Of a stretch of DNA of 64,000 nucleotides, positions 32,868-42,224 are shown piece by piece. Both the position numbers and the translations under genes were made by a program. Under the pieces are notes generated by a model. That model did not search any database. It was not told where the DNA came from and worked only from the letters and a program-made list of their open reading frames with translations. Where the stretch lies: contig JAIQFH010000002.1 in the NCBI GenBank assembly GCA_020073385.1, positions 1 through 64,000 on the forward strand, given 5' to 3'. This DNA comes from Terriglobia bacterium (GTDB lineage: Bacteria > Acidobacteriota > Terriglobia > Terriglobales > Acidobacteriaceae). Each line of letters begins with the position of its first letter. The stretch's first letter is position 1.

Positions 32868-34283
32868 TTACGGTAGCGTGAACAGAAACATGATCTGCTT
32901 CTGGATCGCAATCGGACTGCCGTTCAGCGTAGCCGGATGATAGCGCCACTGCCGAACCGCTTGCTTCGCGGCTTCCGCCAGAATCGGCGAACCACTGACC
33001 ACGGTAATTTCTCCCACAGATCCATCGGCGCCGATCGTGGCCGAAAGTACTACCTTGCCGCTGAGCCGTTCGTTGCGTGCTTGCATCGGATAGCCGGGAG
33101 CAATTTTGTGCACCAAGGTAGGCTCGACGACTCCCTCCGATACACGCGGGCCGACCGACGGCAGCTGCGTGGGTATAGACGAGAGCTGAGCCAGTTGCTC
33201 GGTGTTGACTGAAGGTGCCAGCTCGACGGATGGAGGTTCAATCACCGAAGCCTCGGAATCGGTCTTCCGGGTGCTTGGCGCAGGTGTGCTCTCTGCTGTT
33301 GAGGAAGTCGATGCGGGATCAACCGGAGCAGAGTCCGGCCTTACCTCGATCGGCTTCAACTCCGCCGCATTCAGCACAATCTGGGGCCGCGAGCGGTCAG
33401 ACCGGGTTGTAGGTACTCCCGGTCCTGGTTTAGGAGTGGTCTCGCGGACCGGCTGAGGCCGCGCCGGTTCTGCGGCGGCCGCATGCACGCTCTGCCCAGC
33501 GATCGTAGCCTCGTCTACGGGGACATGCCAGCTCCACCAGGCCACCGCAATGGTCAGTAGCAAGGTGAGCGCGACAGCCCCAACGATCCAAAGGCGCTTT
33601 TTGCTTGGCTCTGACAACCCGTCGAGAATGTCCTCGGTTACCAGCGGTGGCGTCGAGTAGGCTGTCGGGCCGGTGATTGCTGGCAAGGGCTTCGCCACCG
33701 GTGCATGTGTACGCGCTTCTCGCATGCAGGCCGTTTCAGCGATCACGGCCAAATCCCTCAGCGACCGGAGCGCATCACCATCGAAGGCATCGGGTCGTGC
33801 GGCGAAGGCTTCCAGAATTCCAAGCGCGCCCATCGGACCGCGCACCGGAACCGCCGCCACAGAGCGGATTCCCAGACTGCGGCATGCCTCAGTATCCACG
33901 CGCGGATCGATCATGGCGTCGTGGCAAACCAGCATGCTGAGCGTACGCAAGCACTCACCGGAGATCCCGGACTCGGCGTTGATGGGTGCTCCAATTGGCG
34001 GAGCAATCTCCCCACTGCAGGCCTGGCAAACGATGGTCCCTCGCGTCTCAAGCCCCAGGGCGGTACCGTCGGCGCCGCTTAAAACCCGTGCTGCATCGGC
34101 GATGGCATCCGCGATGGCCTCCAACGGTTGCGAGCCGGACGCGGCCGCCTCCCGCAGGATGCTCACCAAGTCGAGATCACCCGGAGACTCCTCTACCGTC
34201 GCCTGTTCAGGATCAGGGGGAAGCGGGAAAACACGATTCGTGGGAATGGGTGACGGGGACGCCTGACGCGAAGCAGTAGCCAT
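32868..34283 (-). CDS. GAF-TM-TonB fusion protein
   Basis: A 471-residue protein in three parts. Residues about 40-188 are a GAF domain (GISGECL, DTEACRSLGIRSVAAVPV). Residues 231-249 are one transmembrane helix (LWIVGAVALTLLLTIAVAWW). A Pro/Ser/Thr-rich spacer (about 260-385) precedes a TonB C-terminal domain (388-471: KIAPGYPMQA, SGKVVLSATIGADGSVGEI, VRQWRYHP). The GAF would face the cytoplasm and the TonB domain the periplasm. TonB normally couples the proton gradient, through ExbBD, to outer-membrane receptors. A cytosolic GAF at this place suggests ligand-controlled energising (inference). A paralogue is at 58964. The TonB membrane-helix motif S-x-x-x-H is not obvious; a W-x-W-H follows the helix. 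Confidence 0.88.
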   Translation of the reverse strand: MATASRQASPSPIPTNRVFPLPPDPEQATVEESPGDLDLVSILREAAASGSQPLEAIADAIADAARVLSGADGTALGLETRGTIVCQACSGEIAPPIGAPINAESGISGECLRTLSMLVCHDAMIDPRVDTEACRSLGIRSVAAVPVRGPMGALGILEAFAARPDAFDGDALRSLRDLAVIAETACMREARTHAPVAKPLPAITGPTAYSTPPLVTEDILDGLSEPSKKRLWIVGAVALTLLLTIAVAWWSWHVPVDEATIAGQSVHAAAAEPARPQPVRETTPKPGPGVPTTRSDRSRPQIVLNAAELKPIEVRPDSAPVDPASTSSTAESTPAPSTRKTDSEASVIEPPSVELAPSVNTEQLAQLSSIPTQLPSVGPRVSEGVVEPTLVHKIAPGYPMQARNERLSGKVVLSATIGADGSVGEITVVSGSPILAEAAKQAVRQWRYHPATLNGSPIAIQKQIMFLFTLP

Positions 34284-34619
34284 GGCCCTAATCGCCTTGA
34301 TAAGAGAATTTGGCCAGAGACGAACCCGCCCGCACAGCGGAAAAGCGCGCTACTAGCGCGAGTTTGGCGTAAAACTCTCAGTCTGTCAATCTCTCAGAAG
34401 GGCTTTCTTTAACCAGTTGCCGAGCTTTCCGGCGATCACAGCAGTAACAAAAGCTGAAATGCGTTCGACAGAGCACGAGCTGACGCCGAGAATTCCTCGA
34501 ATAAGGCGCGTGTATCGAGTGCCGCCAAACGGCGCCTGGCGCCTCTTTCCAAGCGCCAAAACTCCAACTTTTGCTGTTGTCTCCCGCGCTATAATGACAT
34601 CTAAGTCGAGCGGTGCTTT
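34284..34619. other. 336-bp divergent intergenic region
   Basis: It contains the palindrome CGCGCTA-C-TAGCGCG (34346-34360) and GGCGCC-T-GGCGCC near 34533. A TATAAT box at 34590-34595 fits a promoter for the secreted-protein gene starting at 34620. No ORF on either strand looks coding; a long minus-strand frame across it is a shadow. Confidence 0.55.
34590..34595 (+). promoter_or_regulatory. -10 box for the 34620 secreted-protein gene
   Basis: A perfect TATAAT lies 24 nt before the ATG, which gives a leader of about 18 nt. The region 17 nt upstream (ACTTTT) is a weak -35. Confidence 0.45.
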
Positions 34620-35723
34620 ATGCAACGTCTTCTCCCGGTTGTATTCCTCGCACTTTCCGTCATTCTTGCGCCAAGTTACGGGCAGAACGCTAATTCTGCG
34701 ACTGCCGATCGGAAGCCAGCGCTTGCGCCTGCTACCGACACGTCGCAGCCCGCTCCGACCCCGCCGACAATTCCAGCCAATGCCCCGCGCATGTCCAAGC
34801 AGACGCGGTTTGAGATTATCCGTGACTTCATGACGCAACTCGTCTACTCCCGCGCACAATTTCCCATGGGCTCGAAAGGATTGAAGCTGAAAGACGGCGT
34901 CGCCACCCCCAACGGTCAGGAACTGCAACAGCTCATTGCGTTGTGGGGACCATCGATTAAACCGGGCGACCCGGCCCACATTTCCTTCGTAAGGATCAAG
35001 GACAACTACATTCATTTCGACCTCAATGGCGGGGCGGTACACCGCAAGAAGTGGTATCAACACATTGAGGTGGCGGGAGCAAACGGCGCTTCTGTGCCGC
35101 TATCGCGGGACGAGTCGACCGACAATCCTCACGGAAGTTATCTCGATGTGTACTTCGACAAGTATGTCCCTGAGATGAGCCCGGCACAGTTGCGAGCGCT
35201 GCTGTATCCGGTATTGGACTTCAATGCCCGGAACAAAGAGGAAGCCTATCTTGATACCGTGCCGCCGAAGGTGAAAGAAGCGATCAAGGCGCATCACGTG
35301 CTGGTCGGCATGAACACCGACATGGTGGTGCACGCGAAGGGGAAGGCTCCAAAGAAAGTGCGCGAGAAAGACGGCGACGTCGAGTACGAAGAATGGATCT
35401 ACGGTGAGCCCCCGGCAGACGTTGACTTCGTGCGCATCGTGGGTGATGAAGTGGTGCGGGTCGAGACCATGAAAATTGGCGGCGAGAAGATTGTCCGCAC
35501 CGAAAAGGAAGTTATTCTGGCAAAACCCGATCAAGAGGCTGAAGCCAAGAAACAAGAACAGGATCGTCCGGCGAATGCTCCCAGCTTGCGGCGTCCCGGA
35601 GAGGATCCTGAAAATGTGCCGAAACCTGCCGACGGCGTCAACCCCATGCCGCCAGCGACACCTCCCGATATGCCGTCACCACCTCATGATCCCGGATCGG
35701 GCGACATGGTCGGTCGACGTTAG
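34620..35723 (+). CDS. Secreted protein of unknown function with Pro-rich tail
   Basis: A 367-residue protein with a signal peptide of about 21 residues (ending APSYGQ). A low-complexity Pro/Ala stretch (about 38-58) leads to a globular middle (about 60-305) with EIIRDFMTQLVYSRAQFPMG, YIHFDLNGGAVHRKKWYQHI and VDFVRIVGDEVVRVE. The C-terminal tail (about 310-367) is rich in Pro and charged residues. No catalytic motif is recognised. The tandem-like VVRVETMKIGGEKIVRTEKE suggests beta structure. It is probably periplasmic or surface-attached. A promoter with a TATAAT box precedes it. Confidence 0.75.
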   Translation: MQRLLPVVFLALSVILAPSYGQNANSATADRKPALAPATDTSQPAPTPPTIPANAPRMSKQTRFEIIRDFMTQLVYSRAQFPMGSKGLKLKDGVATPNGQELQQLIALWGPSIKPGDPAHISFVRIKDNYIHFDLNGGAVHRKKWYQHIEVAGANGASVPLSRDESTDNPHGSYLDVYFDKYVPEMSPAQLRALLYPVLDFNARNKEEAYLDTVPPKVKEAIKAHHVLVGMNTDMVVHAKGKAPKKVREKDGDVEYEEWIYGEPPADVDFVRIVGDEVVRVETMKIGGEKIVRTEKEVILAKPDQEAEAKKQEQDRPANAPSLRRPGEDPENVPKPADGVNPMPPATPPDMPSPPHDPGSGDMVGRR

Positions 35724-35905
35724 GATTTCTTGCAAGCTGCATAACTTGTGATTCCGTCTCTAACGACATGGGCCGCTGTCAAATAGATTTGGGCAACATG
35801 ACTGCGTCGACTCGAAGAGTCCCGCCATTTCGCTCTCGTGCCCTCTGTGGCTTATTTCTTTCAGACCCTGCGAAAAGGCCGTATCCCAGCACAGGGTGCT
35901 CCAAG

Positions 35906-36601
35906 CTATGGTGTTGCTGGGCTGATCTGAGGTTTCGTAGTTCCGGTGCCGTGGATCAGCAGCCAGATTAGTATTCCCGCTCCTGCCGCGCCGGCGGCGA
36001 TCCACTTCGGGCTGATCCCTTCGAGGGCAGAGGTGGGCCGGGCAGCAGGGCCGCAGACCTCGGATTCGTCGTAGCTTTTCTGTTCGCCTTCGTGCACCGA
36101 AGCCCGCTGCTGGGAAGGTTGTGGCTCCGGCGATTCCTTGCCGCGTCCGCGCTCGTGATCAACGTTGACGTCCAGCTTGCGCGCCGCCACCTGAACGGTT
36201 CGGTTCACATCGGTCACGACGTACTGCGTCCAATCATTGAGCACGGGCACAACCAGCATGCAATTCACCCGCACTTTGAAACTCTTGGAGGTGACAACCG
36301 ACACGCCTCCGTGATCGAGTTCGAGCAGATCACCTTGAAATTTGGAAACTGATTCGGGGGCAATGAGGACCGTCGATCCGTCCATGCTGAGGTTGGCGGA
36401 AGAGCCGGCCTTGGTTTCGATGACGTCGCCCGGGAAAACGGCGGAGGAATCGTGAGCCTCGTAGCCGTTTACCCACACTCCGCCCTGGGCGTGGAGAATG
36501 GCTCCGCCGGATTTTTCCGGCAGGGCCTGCCCCATCGACGACAGCGGCAAGAGCGCCGAAATTGTCCAACATAAGCACGAACGTATGATGGATACACGCA
36601 T
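35906..36601 (-). CDS. FecR-like secreted or anchored protein
   Basis: A 231-residue protein starting MRVSIIRSCLCWTISALLPL (signal peptide about 1-28). It has a FecR-like beta-rich region (about 40-150: ILHAQGGVWVNG, FPGDVIETKAGSSANLSMDG, STVLIAPES), a charged low-complexity stretch and a C-terminal hydrophobic helix (about 200-220: WIAAGAAGAGILIWLLI). FecR domains often transduce or scaffold at the envelope. The frame continues upstream to 37084, but that part overlaps the divergent DUF5666 gene and its composition is not protein-like, so the ATG at 36601 is preferred. It converges on the preceding secreted-protein gene. Confidence 0.72.
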   Translation of the reverse strand: MRVSIIRSCLCWTISALLPLSSMGQALPEKSGGAILHAQGGVWVNGYEAHDSSAVFPGDVIETKAGSSANLSMDGSTVLIAPESVSKFQGDLLELDHGGVSVVTSKSFKVRVNCMLVVPVLNDWTQYVVTDVNRTVQVAARKLDVNVDHERGRGKESPEPQPSQQRASVHEGEQKSYDESEVCGPAARPTSALEGISPKWIAAGAAGAGILIWLLIHGTGTTKPQISPATP

Positions 36602-36799
36602 CCCACGGCCCGATTTCGAAAAAACTCGCTCAGAAAAATCGTAGCTGCCGGGGAGTGCACCGTCTATTACTCTTTGGGTGCGCGGCGAGCTTCCGTGCTC
36701 TCGTTTGCGCCCGTTTGTAATTGATGTTTTATGTTGGGTAAAACTTTGTAAATCATGGAGTTGCGTTATCTGCGGCGGGTTACAGTAAAGGTGGGTTGT

Positions 36800-38041
36800 A
36801 TGAGGAAAAGAAACGCAATACTGGTGTCGGTTCTTGCAGGGGTGCTTGTAATGAGTCAGAGCGTATTGCCGCAGGCTGCCTATGGGCAAGCGACAGACGC
36901 TCAGTCGGCGATCGCCAAGCGTATCGGCACGATCAAAACAATCGGCGGCAATACCTTGACGCTGGCTCCTGCGTCGGGCCCGGAAGTTTCGGTGACCCTG
37001 CAACCCACGGCGCGGATTCTCAGCCTTGCGGCCGGCGATAAGGATCTGAAGAACGCGACTCCGCTGCAAGCGCAAGACCTGCATGTGGGCGACACGATTC
37101 GGGTACGCGGATCGGGGTCTGCGGACGGCAATGCCATCTCCGCGCTCGAGGTCATTGTGATCACGCAGGCGGCGGTTGCGGCGGTGACAGATCAGATTCG
37201 CCAGGACTGGCAGAAGCGTGGATTGGGCGGGCTGGTGGAATCGGTCGATGCCGCAGCCGGAACGATCACCGTCTCAATTCCGAGCCTGACGGCGAAGAAG
37301 ACAATCGTGGTCCATACGACTAAAGATACTGTGGTGCGTCGTTATGGGCCAGATTCGGCAAAGCCGGAAGATGCGAAACTGAGCAGCCTGGCGGAGATTC
37401 ATCCGGGCGATCAGCTCCGGGCGCGCGGAAATAAGAACACGGAAGGCACCGAGATAGCGGCGGAAGAGATTTATGCGGGAGTGTTTCCGCAATATGCGGC
37501 GACGGTGAAGTCGGTGGACGCCGGGTCGGGAATGCTCAGCGTTCAGGACCTGGCCAGCAAGAAGGTGGTGCAAGTAAAAATCAGCGGTGACTCGCGGCTG
37601 CATAAGATTCCCGCAGAGATGGCCCAGATGATTGCGATGCGTCTGAAAAGCGTGATGCCGGCGGGGACGCTTGGAGCCGCGGGCGGTTCGCAAGGCGGCG
37701 CAAAGCCTGCTGCTGCGGGCAATGGCCAAGCTCCTTCGCCCGCGGGTAGCACGTGGGCCGGAGGTGGTAATGGCGGAGGCATGCGTTCTGGTGGGTCGCC
37801 AGATTTTCAGCGGATGTTAAGCCGGATGCCGTCAGCTACGTTGGCGGACTTGAATCTGCAGAAAGGCGACGCGGTGATCATACTGGCGACCGAGGGCACG
37901 GCCACAAGTCCGCATACGGCGGTCACGCTCCTAAGCGGCGTGGAGCCGATCCTGCAAGCTGTGCCCAGCGCGAGCTCGGCGATGATGCTGACACCGTGGA
38001 ACCTGGGTGGAGGCGCTCCCGGAGGCGATGCGTCGCAATAG
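36800..38041 (+). CDS. DUF5666-type secreted protein
   Basis: A 413-residue protein with a signal peptide (about 1-29, ending AAYGQA). It is built of repeated small beta domains of the DUF5666 kind: GTIKTIGGNTLTLAPASG (about 42-59), GGLVESVDAAAGTITVS (about 136-152) and AATVKSVDAGSGMLSVQDL, each followed by a D-L-x-V/P-G-D-x-[IL]-R-[VA]-R-G signature. The C-terminal part is Gly-rich. A receptor gene follows 54 bp downstream, and this pairing suggests joint use at the envelope (inference). The ATG at 36800 has AAAGGTGG upstream and gives the signal peptide; the longer frame does not. Confidence 0.82.
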   Translation: MRKRNAILVSVLAGVLVMSQSVLPQAAYGQATDAQSAIAKRIGTIKTIGGNTLTLAPASGPEVSVTLQPTARILSLAAGDKDLKNATPLQAQDLHVGDTIRVRGSGSADGNAISALEVIVITQAAVAAVTDQIRQDWQKRGLGGLVESVDAAAGTITVSIPSLTAKKTIVVHTTKDTVVRRYGPDSAKPEDAKLSSLAEIHPGDQLRARGNKNTEGTEIAAEEIYAGVFPQYAATVKSVDAGSGMLSVQDLASKKVVQVKISGDSRLHKIPAEMAQMIAMRLKSVMPAGTLGAAGGSQGGAKPAAAGNGQAPSPAGSTWAGGGNGGGMRSGGSPDFQRMLSRMPSATLADLNLQKGDAVIILATEGTATSPHTAVTLLSGVEPILQAVPSASSAMMLTPWNLGGGAPGGDASQ

Positions 38042-38095
38042 AGCGTGCTGAGAAATTGTGCGTAATCCTCGTTCAATACAAATGGAAAGTTGGAT

Positions 38096-40978
38096 ATGAA
38101 GGTCGAGTGCTATCTGCGGTTTACATTCATAATTCTGTTGATGTTGCTTTGTGTGCTCCCGTCATTCGCACAGCAGGCGGCGGGAGCGTTGCGCGGGCAG
38201 GTGACTGATCCTTCGGGTGCGGCGATTTCCGGGGCTAGTGTAATTATGACTCCGTCTGCGGGCTCGCCGATCGTCGTCCAGAGTAATGGTCAGGGAATGT
38301 ATGAGTTCAAGAGCCTGCCCGCAGGCAAGTACACACTCACTATTGCCGCGACTGGTTTCACCGTCTTCGAGAACGACAACGTTGTAATTGCAGATCAGCC
38401 GTTGCGGCTCAACGCGACCATGACTATCGAGGTAGAGACCCAGAAGGTGCAGGTATCGGAGAACGCACCTACGGTCGATGTCAATCCCAACAGCAATGCC
38501 GGCGCGATCACGCTTTCGGGAAAAGAACTGGAAGCTCTGCCGGACGATCCCGACGAATTGATGTCGGATCTGCAGGCGCTGGCCGGACCTTCGGCCGGGC
38601 CGAATGGCGGACAGATGTATATCGATGGATTCACCGCGGGGCAACTGCCGCCGAAAGCATCCATTCGTGAGATTCGCATTAACCAGAATCCGTTTTCGTC
38701 GGAGTACGACAAACTCGGCTACGGGCGCATTGAGATCTTCACCAAGCCGGGGACCGACAAATTTCACGGACAGCTCTTTGTGCTGGGCAACAGTTCGGCG
38801 TTCAACTCGCACAGCCGTTTTGCCGGAACCGAGGAAGGATACGATTCAACGCAGTACAGCGGTAACATCGGGGGACCGCTCGGGAAATCGGCATCATTCT
38901 TCTTCAACGCGGAGCGCCGCAATATCAACGATCTCACCGCCATCAATGCGCAGACGCTCGATGAGAATCTGAACCAGGTAACGATCAACCAGTCCGTGCC
39001 GAATCCGCGTTACCGCACCAACATCAGCCCGCGGTTGGATTACGCGATCACGAAGGACAACACTTTGACCGCTCGGTATCAGTATTTTCGTGACACTGAG
39101 GACAATAACGGCGTTGGCCAATTTACCCTCCCCTCGCAGGGCTACAACGAAGTCTCAACTGAACAAACCTTCCAGATCGGCGACACGCAGGTATACGGGG
39201 CGAAAGTTGTGAACGAGACGAGGTTCCAATACCTGCGGGAGAACACGAGCCAGAGCCCGATCAGCACCGACCCCACCATTAACGTTCGCGGCGCATTTGG
39301 AGGCGGAGGTAACAACCAGGGGACGATTAACGACCACGAGAATCACTACGAGGTGCAAAACTACACGTCAGTGATCCACGGGAATCACACCATGAAGTTT
39401 GGAGCGCGGGTGCGTGCACTACAAACCGCGAGCTACTCAACGTCGAGTTTCAACGGGATATTTACATTTTCGTCGCTGGACCAGTATCAAGCGGTAGAGT
39501 GCTCGCTGCGGGCGTTGCCGCCGGCGGCGTGCCTCCTTGCGCCCACCAATCCGGTCCCCACGCCGGAACAGTTGAACATCACGACGGGCACCCCGACTAC
39601 GAATCTCACGACTTACGATGCAGGCCTCTACGTGCAGGACGATTGGCGCGTACGGCCGAACATCACGTTAAGTTACGGATTGCGCTTCGAGACGCAGAAC
39701 TACATTCATGACCGCGCCGATTGGGCTCCGCGCATAGGATTCGCCTGGGGCGTGGGAGGCAGGAGTGCTCCGCCGAAAGTCGTCATTCGCGGCGGGTTTG
39801 GGATGTTCTACGATCGCTTCCAGTCGGAGCAGATTTTGCAGGCGGAGCGCGTGAATGGAGTGGTGCAGCAGCAGTACGTGATCAACAACCCGACCTGTTT
39901 TCCGGTAGCTAGAAATTGCGCGGCCGCACCTCCCACAGTGTATGAAGTCAGCCCGAGGCTGCACGCACCGTACACGCTGCAAACGGCAGTAAGCGTTGAG
40001 CGGCAGGTTACGAAGTCGGCAACGCTGTCGGTGACGTACCTGAATTCGCGGGGTTTCGATCAATTCGCGACGATCAATGCGAATGCTCCGCTGCCGGACA
40101 CTGGCTTTCCTCCGAATCCAAACGAGGGCAACATTTACCAGTACGTTTCCGAGGCCAAGTTTCAACAGAACCAGCTGATCGTCAACAGCAATGTTCGAGT
40201 CGGATCGAAGCTGCAGCTGTTCGGTTTTTATACGTTGAACTATGCGAATAGCGACGCCTCGGGGGTGTCAAGCTTCGCGTCGAATTCCTACAACATCAGC
40301 CAGGACTATGGGCGAGCGATGTTCGACACCCGGCAGCGGTTATTTTTTGGCGGAAGCCTGGCGTTCCCTTATCTCATACGGCTGAGCCCATTTCTCGTGG
40401 CGAATTCTGGATCGCCATACAACATTACGGCGCCAGACGATTTGAATGGAGACTCAATCTTCAATGATCGTCCGGGACTTGTGAGCAGAGCCACCTGTCC
40501 TAATGGACCTCCGGTTGGAACCATTTATTGCACGCCTTTGGGGACTTTTGATGCGGCGGGAGCTTATGCGGGAGTACCCTTGCTTCCGATTAACTATGCA
40601 GCCGGGCCGACGCACGTCGTGTTGAATCTCCGACTGACAAAAACCTTTGGTCTGGGGAAGAGAGTAAAGGGAAACAACGTGCAGGGCCAGGGTGGCCCTG
40701 GGGGACCCGGAGGCGGTCCACGCGGAGGGGGAGGTCCACGCGGGCCACTCTTCGGAGGTGGACCGGGCGGAATGATGAGCGGGCCGAGCACCGACCGGCG
40801 TTATAACCTGACGCTGGGCGTAAACGTGCGCAACGTGTTTAACAAGGTCAATCTGGCGAATCCGAGCGGGATTCTGGGATCGTCATTCTTCGATGTGCCA
40901 AACGGCCTCGAACGGGGTCCGTTCTCGACGAGTGGGGCGGTGCGGCGCATCGATTTGCAGGCCACGTTCAGTTTCTAA
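38096..40978 (+). CDS. TonB-dependent outer-membrane receptor, Oar/OmpA-like with carboxypeptidase-like domain
   Basis: A 960-residue protein. A signal peptide (about 1-26, ending LPSFAQ) is followed by a carboxypeptidase-regulatory-like domain (about 30-105, ALRGQVTDPSGAAISGASV). A plug domain (about 130-230, MYIDGFTAG, IRINQNPFSSEYDKLGYGRI) and a large barrel ending DLQATFSF follow. Near residue 865-900 a Gly/Pro-rich insert (GPGGPGGGPRGGGG) lies within a barrel loop, unlike the neighbouring sequence. This group is abundant in Acidobacteriota and probably takes up polysaccharide-derived or protein ligands. The substrate is unknown. The gene is paired with the upstream DUF5666 gene. Confidence 0.92.
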   Translation: MKVECYLRFTFIILLMLLCVLPSFAQQAAGALRGQVTDPSGAAISGASVIMTPSAGSPIVVQSNGQGMYEFKSLPAGKYTLTIAATGFTVFENDNVVIADQPLRLNATMTIEVETQKVQVSENAPTVDVNPNSNAGAITLSGKELEALPDDPDELMSDLQALAGPSAGPNGGQMYIDGFTAGQLPPKASIREIRINQNPFSSEYDKLGYGRIEIFTKPGTDKFHGQLFVLGNSSAFNSHSRFAGTEEGYDSTQYSGNIGGPLGKSASFFFNAERRNINDLTAINAQTLDENLNQVTINQSVPNPRYRTNISPRLDYAITKDNTLTARYQYFRDTEDNNGVGQFTLPSQGYNEVSTEQTFQIGDTQVYGAKVVNETRFQYLRENTSQSPISTDPTINVRGAFGGGGNNQGTINDHENHYEVQNYTSVIHGNHTMKFGARVRALQTASYSTSSFNGIFTFSSLDQYQAVECSLRALPPAACLLAPTNPVPTPEQLNITTGTPTTNLTTYDAGLYVQDDWRVRPNITLSYGLRFETQNYIHDRADWAPRIGFAWGVGGRSAPPKVVIRGGFGMFYDRFQSEQILQAERVNGVVQQQYVINNPTCFPVARNCAAAPPTVYEVSPRLHAPYTLQTAVSVERQVTKSATLSVTYLNSRGFDQFATINANAPLPDTGFPPNPNEGNIYQYVSEAKFQQNQLIVNSNVRVGSKLQLFGFYTLNYANSDASGVSSFASNSYNISQDYGRAMFDTRQRLFFGGSLAFPYLIRLSPFLVANSGSPYNITAPDDLNGDSIFNDRPGLVSRATCPNGPPVGTIYCTPLGTFDAAGAYAGVPLLPINYAAGPTHVVLNLRLTKTFGLGKRVKGNNVQGQGGPGGPGGGPRGGGGPRGPLFGGGPGGMMSGPSTDRRYNLTLGVNVRNVFNKVNLANPSGILGSSFFDVPNGLERGPFSTSGAVRRIDLQATFSF

Positions 40979-41028
40979 GCGAGTTTGATTGGTTGTCCCT
41001 CGCAATTTTCAGTACTCGGCGGTTAGGT

Positions 41029-41070
41029 TTAACCGCGGAGATCGCTGAGAAAACCCGCAGAGAGCGCGGA
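41029..41070. repeat. AACCGCGGAG-family repeat, half copy
   Basis: TTTAACCGCGGAGATCGCTG, then AGAAAACCCGCAGAGAGCG, is close to the copy at 26621 and to the left arm at 29650. Confidence 0.7.
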
Positions 41071-41185
41071 GGGATGGGCTCGGTCTCTTCCGAACCTGAG
41101 GCTGCATATCCGGAGTTGTTGATCTCAGGTTATTCTGGATGTGCAGTGGGTGGGGTAAGCTCGGCTGCGTCAGGCTCACGAACGA

Positions 41186-42052
41186 TTGGTTTTTCCTCCG
41201 ATCAACCGACGTAAGTTCATCAAAAGGGCAGCAGTTGTTGGAGTAGCGGCGATTGCCGCTGATTCGACGCTGATCGAGCCCGACCGTCCTCGGCTGATTC
41301 GCAAAGAGATTGCGTTGCGTCGCTGGCCCAGCCGGCTGGACGGTTTCACCATCGCCCTTCTCAGCGATTTTCATTACGATCCCTATTTTTCCGTGCATCC
41401 CATCCGATCGGCGGTTGAGATCGTGAGCGGGCTTCGCCCCGACCTGATCGCGTTAACGGGAGACTTCGTTTCTGTGCCGCTGTTCGGAAATTCCGCGAAG
41501 GGAGCGGCAGATGCCGAGCCCTGCGCGCAGTTGTTAGGGAAGTTGCGGGCGCCTCATGGTGTGTGGTCGGTGCTGGGTAATCACGACGTTTTTTCTGATG
41601 CAGATCGGGTTACGAACGCATTGCATGCCGTGGGAATCTCGACACTACTAAACCGCTCGATCGCGATCGAAAAAGACGGCGCGCGCTTCTGGCTCGGCGG
41701 AGTGGACGACGTGTTGGGTGGTAGCGCCGATGTGCCCGGAACGTTGCGCGGAATTCCGAGCGAAGAAGCAGCTGTCCTGATGGCGCACGAACCGGATTAC
41801 GCGGATTACGTTGCGGGATATCCAGTGGACCTTCAGCTTTCGGGTCACACCCACGGAGGCCAAGTGAGATTTCCGTTTGTGGGTCCGCTCGTCTTGCCGG
41901 CGTTAGCGAAGAAATACGTCTGGGGCTTATTTAAAATTCGGGACCTGACGCTGTACACGAATGCCGGAATCGGCACAGTCGAGTTGCCTGTGCGGTGGAA
42001 TTGCCCGCCTGAGATCACCTTCATCACAGTGAGGAAGTCGCCGAGCGCCTGA
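41186..42052 (+). CDS. Tat-exported metallophosphoesterase
   Basis: A 288-residue calcineurin-like phosphoesterase. The N-terminus has a twin-arginine motif (NRRKFIKRAAVVGVAAIA). The active-site motifs are in order: SDFHYD (D-x-H), TGDFV (G-D), GNHDVF (G-N-H), a His in MAHEPD and GHTHGGQV (G-H-x-H). These bind two metal ions. YkuE-like relatives act on lipid or nucleotide phosphodiesters, but the substrate here is unknown. The start is a TTG at 41186; no better codon precedes the Tat motif. The protein is probably folded before export. Confidence 0.88.
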   Translation: MVFPPINRRKFIKRAAVVGVAAIAADSTLIEPDRPRLIRKEIALRRWPSRLDGFTIALLSDFHYDPYFSVHPIRSAVEIVSGLRPDLIALTGDFVSVPLFGNSAKGAADAEPCAQLLGKLRAPHGVWSVLGNHDVFSDADRVTNALHAVGISTLLNRSIAIEKDGARFWLGGVDDVLGGSADVPGTLRGIPSEEAAVLMAHEPDYADYVAGYPVDLQLSGHTHGGQVRFPFVGPLVLPALAKKYVWGLFKIRDLTLYTNAGIGTVELPVRWNCPPEITFITVRKSPSA

Positions 42053-42224
42053 ACCTCGCCCGAAGAATCGCCACGGGTGCGCAAGCGATTTCACAAAACC
42101 AAAGAAGGAATGCAGGTGACGTGTCGCAAGCCATTGACTACACAGCCAGTTAAGCAGGTTCAGTGTGGCCGCAAATTTGCGGCACGAGGGTTGGATTATA
42201 CTGCTCCTCCGAGGGTGAGGATAC

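Noticed and set aside
34386..35063. A 225-codon minus-strand frame overlapping the secreted-protein gene at 34620
   Set aside because: The opposite-strand gene has a signal peptide, a promoter-like box and sensible composition; the minus frame has no domain and looks like a shadow.
36602..37084. N-terminal extension of the FecR-like gene
   Set aside because: It is Arg/His-rich, lacks domain likeness and overlaps the well-supported DUF5666 gene; the signal peptide begins at 36601.
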